Of a stretch of 19,006 bases of DNA, positions 13,799 to 19,006 are shown piece by piece. The notes beneath the pieces were generated by a model, which ran no database searches, was not told where the DNA came from, and saw nothing but the letters and a program-made list of their open reading frames with translations. The position numbers were made by a program, and so were the translations under genes. Position 1 is the stretch's first letter. The number at the start of each line of letters is the position of its first letter. The stretch is from an uncultured Eubacteriales bacterium (lineage in GTDB: Bacteria; Bacillota; Clostridia; Oscillospirales; Oscillospiraceae): NCBI GenBank assembly GCA_900544295.1, contig UQUO01000036.1, positions 1 to 19,006 of the forward strand, given 5' to 3'.

Positions 13799-15413
13799 AT
13801 ATTTCTCCCTTCTCCCAGATGCCTGTTTCAAGAAAACGCCGGGCTCGCTTGTCGGCGCGCTGCGTTATGCTCTCGTCAAGGCCCATGAGACGCAGGAGCC
13901 TTATCGCGTTGCGCGTCAGCGTGCGGCCCGGGCGGACACGATAATCGAAGCTCATGCCCTCGTCCGTGACCTCCTCCTCAAAGTGGAGCATATCGTAATT
14001 CCCGTCCAGGATGGCGCACAGCTCCAGGTCGTGAGTCGCGGCCACGACCAGCGCGCCGGAGGATGCGAGTGACAGCAATATCTCGCTGGCTGCCGAGATC
14101 CGCTCCAGCGTGTTCGTGCCGCGCAGGACTTCGTCCACGGCGCACAGGACGGGCTCGCCCGCCGCGGCGGCGTCGAGGATGCGCTTTGTGGCGAGGATCT
14201 CGGCAATATAGTAGCTCTCGCCCGAGAGCAGGTCGTCGCGCAGGGCCATGGCGGAGTAGATATGGAAGGCGCTTCCGCGGTAACTCGCGCCCGGGCAGGT
14301 GCAGAGGCTCTGCGACAGCAGCGCTGCGAGCAGGCAGGTGCGCAGGTAGGTCGATTTTCCCGAGGCGTTGGAGCCGGTCACCAGGGCGGGACGCCTCAGC
14401 TCCAGGCCGTTCGGCACGGGGCTCGACAGAAGCGGGTGGACCAGGCCCTCGGCGCTTATATACCTCTCCCCTGTGCCGAAGTCCAGCTCAGGCGCGCACC
14501 AGAGCGGCATACTCTCCCGCCACGAGGCCGCGGCGATAGCCGCATCCACGCGTCCCAGGGCGTCGAACACGGCCAAGATCTCCTTGTGCAGGACTCCCAG
14601 GCGGTTTTTTAGGTATTCAAACATGATGAGGTCGAGCAGCAGCGCGCTGCTTATGAAGTCCGCGGTCATGTCCGAACTCCTGCTCGGCACGGCGCCCAGG
14701 GCCATCAGCGGGCGCAGGGCCTGCAAGTGCCGATAGCTGTCTCCGATGCACTCATCAAGGCGGGAAAAGCCGAGGTTTTTGAGCTTTTTCAGCGCCAAGG
14801 CCATGGATACGCTGAAGTTTACGGTCTCTATCTCCGCCTGGCTGTGGCGCGTGTTCCACTCGTGGAGCATGACGTTCAGCGCAAAAAGAGCGAGTGTTAT
14901 GAGCAGGCCCTTCACCCCCAGGGCTATCATACTGAGCGGAGAGCATAGGAGCGCAAGGGCGAGGATCATATACAGAGCCATGCCAAGGTATCCGCCGTAA
15001 GAGGGTGAAAACACCCGGCAGACATCTGCGCGGCGGAAGCGGCCCAGGCAGCCGAGGACATACTGCGTCTCCAGCCGCTCCTGTTCGTCCGCCTCGGCAA
15101 AGCGTATAAGCTGCGTGCGCCGCTCGTATTCCGCCGAGTCCATGGCAGGGGTGCGCAGGAGGTGATAGAGCACCTGCTCGCCCGGCGTAGAGAGGCCGGG
15201 GTTTATGCGCTTGAACACCCGGTCCATGTCGAGATCCGACCAGGTCACGTCGTCTATGTGGAAAACGTCCGGCTCTTGCTCGCGCATGTAGTCGTGGTAG
15301 CTGCGGATGGTGGACATATCGCCCGCGGCATAAAAGGGGTCCGGCCGGCGGCCGTAGTTATCTTGCAGGCTGAACCAGAGCCTGCGCTTGTAGCCGAAGT
15401 CAAAAAGGCCCAT
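13797..15413 (-). CDS. Membrane-anchored MutS-like ATPase
   Basis: A 538-residue protein whose C-terminal 200 residues are a MutS-type ABC ATPase: Walker A GSNASGKST (347-355), Walker B CAVDE (424-428) followed by the MutS-like RGTNTLER, and a THD switch histidine near 461. The middle resembles the MutS lever/core helices. Unlike MutS it has no N-terminal mismatch-recognition domain, and residues about 142-183 form two hydrophobic segments likely to span the membrane. A role in mismatch repair is therefore doubtful; the function of such membrane MutS relatives is not known to me. ATG 15413 has AAAGGAGG 8 nt upstream (the longer start at 15422 overlaps that site). It overlaps the MFS gene end by 14 nt, so the two are coupled. 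Confidence 0.85.
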   Translation of the reverse strand: MGLFDFGYKRRLWFSLQDNYGRRPDPFYAAGDMSTIRSYHDYMREQEPDVFHIDDVTWSDLDMDRVFKRINPGLSTPGEQVLYHLLRTPAMDSAEYERRTQLIRFAEADEQERLETQYVLGCLGRFRRADVCRVFSPSYGGYLGMALYMILALALLCSPLSMIALGVKGLLITLALFALNVMLHEWNTRHSQAEIETVNFSVSMALALKKLKNLGFSRLDECIGDSYRHLQALRPLMALGAVPSRSSDMTADFISSALLLDLIMFEYLKNRLGVLHKEILAVFDALGRVDAAIAAASWRESMPLWCAPELDFGTGERYISAEGLVHPLLSSPVPNGLELRRPALVTGSNASGKSTYLRTCLLAALLSQSLCTCPGASYRGSAFHIYSAMALRDDLLSGESYYIAEILATKRILDAAAAGEPVLCAVDEVLRGTNTLERISAASEILLSLASSGALVVAATHDLELCAILDGNYDMLHFEEEVTDEGMSFDYRVRPGRTLTRNAIRLLRLMGLDESITQRADKRARRFLETGIWEKGEI

Positions 15414-16584
15414 TCCGCGCACCTCCTTTCCTGCCTGCGAGGGCGCAGGCCAGCAGCGCCGCCGGGAATATTACAGCCAGCAGCAGGCCGGATTTCAGGT
15501 CGCCGCCGGCCTTCTCCGCCGCAAAGCCCACGGCGGCGGGGCCGGCGGAGCAGCCCAGGTCGCCGGCCAGGGCCAGAAGGGCGAACATCGTTGTGCCGCC
15601 GTTTTTCAGGCTTCCGGCCGCCAGGCTCACACTGCCCGGCCACATGACGCCCACGGAGAGGCCGCAGAGCATACAGCCGGCAAGCCCCAGCCAGGGCGTA
15701 CTGGTCAGCGCCGCGAGCAGATATGCGGCTACGCAAAGCAGACTGCTTACAGACATATACCGCCGCAAATCCAACCCGGCGCCGAAGCGCCCATAGAGGG
15801 CGCGCGAAAGCCCCATCATCGTTGCAAAACCGCAGGGGCCGAGCAGATCCCCTACCGTCTTTGACACGCCGAGCGAGGCCTCAGCGAAAGCAGAGGCCCA
15901 CTGGCTCATCCCCTGCTCCGCCGCCCCGGCGCAGAGCATCATGACCAGCAGCCGCCAGAACAGGCCCTTTCTAAGAAGCTGGGCGGCTCCGGTGCCTCCT
16001 GTCTGGGCCGCTATCGCCGGCGGCGTGAGACGGTGGAAGTTGAAGAAGTTGTAAACCGGCAGCAGCGCCCACAGACAGGCCATTATGCGCCAGTTTTCCA
16101 GCCCGAAAATCGCGAAAAAGGCCGTGGACACCAACACTACGCCGACATGCCCCCAGCAGTAGAAGGAGTGCAGCAGGCTCATCTCCGCGCCCTTGTTGTC
16201 CGAGGGGCAGGCCTCGATTATAGGGCTTACAAGCACCTCCAGCAGACCTCCGCCTACGGCATAGATGCCAACCGAGACGAGCAGGCCCGCAAACGGCCGC
16301 TCGAGCAGCTCCGTGAAAAGGCACAGCCCCAGCAATCCCGCCGCGGAAAGCAGCTGCGCCAGTTTCATGCTGGGCCAGTAACCCAGCCTGTCAACGTACA
16401 GGGGGCTTGTAAGGTCCGTCAACAACTGCACGCCAAAATTCACGGACACCAGCAGCGAGAGCTGTTCAAGGGATATGCCGAAGCTCCGCTGCATTGTCAG
16501 AAACAGCAGCGGCAGGAAGTTGTTCACGATGGCTTGGGTCACAAGGCCGAGATAACAGGCCAGTTTTATACGTCTGTAATACAT
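15400..16584 (-). CDS. Major facilitator superfamily transporter
   Basis: A 394-residue protein with about twelve hydrophobic helices and the two-half MFS plan. A DRLGYWPSMK segment (residues about 65-74), between helices 2 and 3, is the usual MFS loop motif in degenerate form, and SLLHSFYCWGHVGVVL (136-151) resembles the FucP-type sugar/H+ symporter branch. The substrate is unknown. ATG 16584 is preceded by a modest AAAGGG site. It lies 38 nt after the XRE remnant and overlaps the MutS-like gene, suggesting an XRE-MFS-mutS-like operon. If so, loss of the promoter-proximal part of the XRE gene through the mobile element may have changed expression of the two genes behind it. Confidence 0.85.
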   Translation of the reverse strand: MYYRRIKLACYLGLVTQAIVNNFLPLLFLTMQRSFGISLEQLSLLVSVNFGVQLLTDLTSPLYVDRLGYWPSMKLAQLLSAAGLLGLCLFTELLERPFAGLLVSVGIYAVGGGLLEVLVSPIIEACPSDNKGAEMSLLHSFYCWGHVGVVLVSTAFFAIFGLENWRIMACLWALLPVYNFFNFHRLTPPAIAAQTGGTGAAQLLRKGLFWRLLVMMLCAGAAEQGMSQWASAFAEASLGVSKTVGDLLGPCGFATMMGLSRALYGRFGAGLDLRRYMSVSSLLCVAAYLLAALTSTPWLGLAGCMLCGLSVGVMWPGSVSLAAGSLKNGGTTMFALLALAGDLGCSAGPAAVGFAAEKAGGDLKSGLLLAVIFPAALLACALAGRKGGARNGPF

Positions 16585-16622
16585 GGCGGCCCTTTCGTCG
16601 CGTGATTTGCCGCCAGCGGCGG

Positions 16623-17378
16623 CTATTTCGCGTCCAGCTCAAGCACGGCGTCCGTCTCGCCGCTGACGCAGTTATACCAGAAGTAGCCGTCCCTGCGCGC
16701 CCCGACCGTGTCCACATAGGAGTAATAGAGCAGCATCGTCTCGCTGTCGCGGCCCCATTGCAGGAAGCGGTATTCCACCTCCGCGCCCGTCGGTGCGGAG
16801 GCGAGGTGGAGATGGGCGTTCAGGTTGCTCTCGTGGTTGTTTTCCAGCCAGGCCAGGGCTAGATAATAGCCGCCGCCGTAGCCGTCGAGGGCGAGAACGT
16901 ATTTGCTGCCGTCCGGGGACCACCAGAGGCCAGCGTACTCGCAGTCGCCGTAGGTTATGCGCAGCTTGGAGCCGTTTTCGCGCTCCACGATGAGGGACAC
17001 GGCGTCCTTTGCGGAAAACCCGCCGCCGGAGAGCGCCTTGCTGTAGACTGTGGCGACACTCCCGCCCTCGGGCGCGGGGCTCCTGTCCAGGATAAAGGGC
17101 AGGCCGCTGCGCCAGAGCGCCGCGAACACTATTAGCGCCAGCACTGCGAGAGCTGCCGCAGCAAGGGCGACATGGCGCAGTCTGAGAGTGCGCAGCTTGC
17201 GCATAAGCTCCGCGCGGGAGTAAGCTATGGCGCTCCTGGCGGCGGCTTCGGCCTTCGCTTCCGGCTCCTCCGTCCGCACTCGCTCGCCAGAGATGAGCTC
17301 CAGGACGCTCAAGTCCAGCGCCTCAGACAAAGGTTCAAGCAGCACGATGTCGGGCGTGCAGAGACCGGTATCACATAG
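16623..17378 (-). pseudogene. 3' remnant of an XRE-type membrane-anchored regulator, cut by a mobile element
   Basis: The frame reads DTGLCTPDIVLLEPLSEALDLSVLELISGERV upstream of the first GTG (17345). This is the second half of an XRE/HTH_3 domain, whose usual course is W-D/E-T-G, then LPD, LLEPLA, ALGVSV, ELLSGE. The preceding part of the helix-turn-helix is missing: a TAA stop (17381-17379) comes just before it, and the DNA beyond belongs to the recombinase segment. The remaining protein has a charged linker, a transmembrane helix around HVALAAAALAVLALIVFAALW and a C-terminal outside domain of about 150 residues of unknown function. A shortened product from GTG 17345 (240 residues) is possible, but would lack a working DNA-binding domain. 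I call it a truncated gene; the 5' part may lie at the other end of the element. Confidence 0.75.
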
Positions 17379-19006
17379 TTAAAGATATTGGTGTCATTCA
17401 ATCAATCTTGCCGATAAAGCGGTAGAAGATTTCTACCTCCTGTTCCCTGCTTCCGTCCTCACCTTTGACCGCTTCATGGACAACGATTTTTTCAATCAGC
17501 GTATTCAAAAGTTCGGCGGTCAGTTCCGTTGGATTGACGCACTCTTTCATCAAGGCAATCCATTTTTCTGCGTCTGCGGCGTTCTGGCTTTCAGTGGTGA
17601 TAGCGGATTGAAGCCGCTCAATCTTTTCGTCCAGTTCAGCCTGTTCGCTTTGGTACTTCCCGGACAGCATAGAGAAGTTGTATTCCGTGATACGCCCCGC
17701 CGCCCAGTCCTCATACATCCGGGCAAACAAAGTATCGACTTCGGCTTTTCGCTTCTCTGCCTTTTTCAGTTCTGCGGCCTGCTTCTTTCTTGCGGCGGCC
17801 TGTCCCTTATCAGTGGCATTTAACAGCCGCTTCAAGAGCCGTTCTTCATCATGTTGTACCAGTCCCGACCAGTATTGCAGACGGGAGAGGACATAGGCAT
17901 AAAGCACATCATAACGGATATAGTGCATGGAGCATTGGCGTGTGCCCTGCCCGTACTTGCTACAATGATAATGGCCGTAAGGCTTGCTGTTCTGCCTGTT
18001 CTCCCCATAGGACAGCGACCAGCCGCAATCCGCACATTTTACCAATCCGGAAAAAATCTGCGTTGTACCATCCTTGCACTTCCTGCGGCGGTTTGCTATC
18101 TGCTCCTGTACCTGCCGGAAAACCTGCTCGCTGATAATCGGCTCCTGCGTGTTCTCCACCCGCACCCATTCACTTTGGGGCTTGCGTACCCTCCGCTTGT
18201 TCTTAAAGGAAATATTTGTTTCCCGGTAGTGGATGGTATGGCCGATATAGGTTTCATCTTTCATAATGCTCTTGACCTGCGCTATCGTCCATGCGTAGCT
18301 TTTTTCCTCCGGTGCACCCGCATAGATGTTTGCGAAAGTCCCGTCACGCTGGAAGTTGATAAATCCCGGCGTGGGAACCTTTTCCGCAATCAGTATTCTT
18401 GTGATACTGGCCGCCCCTCTGCCATGAATGGCAAGGTCAAAAATCTTCTCCACTATCCAGCGGGTTTCCTCGTCGATTATCAGCTTGTTTTTGATTTCCG
18501 GGTGTTTCCTGTACCCGATGGGAGCATAGGCGCCGATACGCTGTCCTGTGGCAAACTTCGCTTTGAAAGCGGCCTTTACCTTGCGGCTCGTATCTTTCGC
18601 AAACCACTCATTGAACAGGTTTTTGAACGGGACAAAATCGGAAAGCCCTTTTTCTGTGTCCTCATTCTCCGCAACGGCGATGTAGCGCACCCGTTTTTCC
18701 GGGAACAGAAATTCCAGATAGTAGTCCATCATCACATGTTCCCGCCCGAAACGGGAAAGGTCTTTCGTGACAATGCAGTTTACTTTTCCGGCTTCCATAT
18801 CGTCCATCATGCGCTGAAAATCCGGGCGTTCAAAGTTCGTCCCCGACCAGCCATCGTCCACATACTCACCGACTACATGAAGCCCCTGTTCCTTTGCGTA
18901 CTGTTGCAGGATTGTCCGCTGTGTTTCAATGCTTACGCTGTCACCATAGTTTTCATCGTCCCGGCTCAATCTCATATAAAGCGCCGTGTTGTAAATCGTA
19001 GTATTG
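17371..19006. mobile_element. End of an integrated element carrying a large serine recombinase
   Basis: From about 17371 rightwards the DNA changes character: GC falls (31 of 60 bases at 18661-18720 versus 45 of 60 at 15541-15600) and the only gene is a large serine recombinase whose stop is about 20-30 bp from the broken XRE frame. Elements of the Tn4451/Tn5397 type keep their recombinase close to one end. A GA dinucleotide (minus strand 17372-17371) sits exactly at the junction and could be the crossover core, as known for TnpX and TndX; that is inference. The other end, cargo and size are outside the window. Confidence 0.7.
17398..19006 (-). CDS. Large serine recombinase (partial, 5' end beyond window)
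   Basis: At least 535 residues. Order: resolvase catalytic domain (YMRLSRDDE with the catalytic serine of RLSRDD; TKDLSRFGRE with the catalytic arginines), recombinase domain (about 150-280 after the Met at 18975), a zinc beta-ribbon (C314, C317, C338, C348), a long coiled coil (about 375-470) and a DUF4368-like tail (EKIVVHEAV, EIFYRFIG). Such enzymes integrate and excise conjugative or mobilisable elements without cutting hot spots by homology. The Met at 18975 is not the true start: the frame stays open to the window edge and reads TTIYNTALYMRLSRDD, the usual N-terminal strand, so the start lies outside. Codon use and GC are lower than in the neighbouring chromosome, consistent with transfer. 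Confidence 0.93.
   Translation of the reverse strand, partial: NTTIYNTALYMRLSRDDENYGDSVSIETQRTILQQYAKEQGLHVVGEYVDDGWSGTNFERPDFQRMMDDMEAGKVNCIVTKDLSRFGREHVMMDYYLEFLFPEKRVRYIAVAENEDTEKGLSDFVPFKNLFNEWFAKDTSRKVKAAFKAKFATGQRIGAYAPIGYRKHPEIKNKLIIDEETRWIVEKIFDLAIHGRGAASITRILIAEKVPTPGFINFQRDGTFANIYAGAPEEKSYAWTIAQVKSIMKDETYIGHTIHYRETNISFKNKRRVRKPQSEWVRVENTQEPIISEQVFRQVQEQIANRRRKCKDGTTQIFSGLVKCADCGWSLSYGENRQNSKPYGHYHCSKYGQGTRQCSMHYIRYDVLYAYVLSRLQYWSGLVQHDEERLLKRLLNATDKGQAAARKKQAAELKKAEKRKAEVDTLFARMYEDWAAGRITEYNFSMLSGKYQSEQAELDEKIERLQSAITTESQNAADAEKWIALMKECVNPTELTAELLNTLIEKIVVHEAVKGEDGSREQEVEIFYRFIGKID

Noticed and set aside
16609..16623. GCCGCC/GGCGGC hairpin between the XRE remnant and the MFS gene
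   Set aside because: The stem is only 6 bp, with no T-run in the minus direction; it could be chance in GC-rich DNA.
1..19006. CRISPR arrays, tRNA or rRNA genes, phage structural genes
   Set aside because: I saw no regularly spaced direct repeats, no cloverleaf-like sequences and no phage proteins; the only mobile gene is the serine recombinase at the right edge.

Overview
The window looks like chromosome from a GC-rich Firmicute of the Clostridia, most likely a gut Oscillospiraceae-type bacterium. The pointers are AGGAGG-type ribosome sites, sigma-A-like promoters, an S-layer-homology (SLH) surface protein, a GreA-family factor and a clostridial set of genes for selenium-dependent molybdenum hydroxylases. 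The taxonomic call is inference; no rRNA gene is present.

Layout. Positions 1-260 hold no gene but carry six GC-rich hairpins in a row. A YbiR-like ion transporter (288-1397, minus) is divergent from a four-gene plus-strand run (1523-4817): trmO, a ferredoxin-type aldo/keto reductase, a proline-iminopeptidase-like hydrolase and a GreA-family factor. A hairpin terminator separates this run from a convergent gene for a large secreted protein (4862-7834, minus) with a beta-rich body and C-terminal SLH repeats.

The centre (8024-13760) is a selenium/molybdenum accessory locus. On the minus strand lie yqeC, yqeB, selD and a cysteine-desulfurase-family gene, then a second unit of a YedE-type transporter, a TusA/YedF-like protein and a DUF3343 protein. 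This set matches the known neighbourhood for maturation of selenium-dependent molybdenum hydroxylases. A short ModE-type regulator lacking a molybdate-binding domain is divergent from yqeC. The main finding is regulatory: a 34-bp palindrome overlaps the yedE promoter, and a degenerate copy (identical 9-bp half-site, same 6-bp spacing) overlaps the start of the yqeC operon. The half-site arrangement resembles a ModE box, so the small ModE-like protein may control both units.

The right part (13797-17378, minus) holds a membrane-anchored MutS-like ATPase, an MFS transporter and the 3' remnant of an XRE-type membrane regulator. The remnant loses its N-terminal helix-turn-helix exactly where a lower-GC segment begins. 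That segment encodes a large serine recombinase (17398 to the window edge, 5' end outside), so an integrated mobile element has apparently interrupted the regulator gene near 17371-17378; the rest of the element lies beyond the window.
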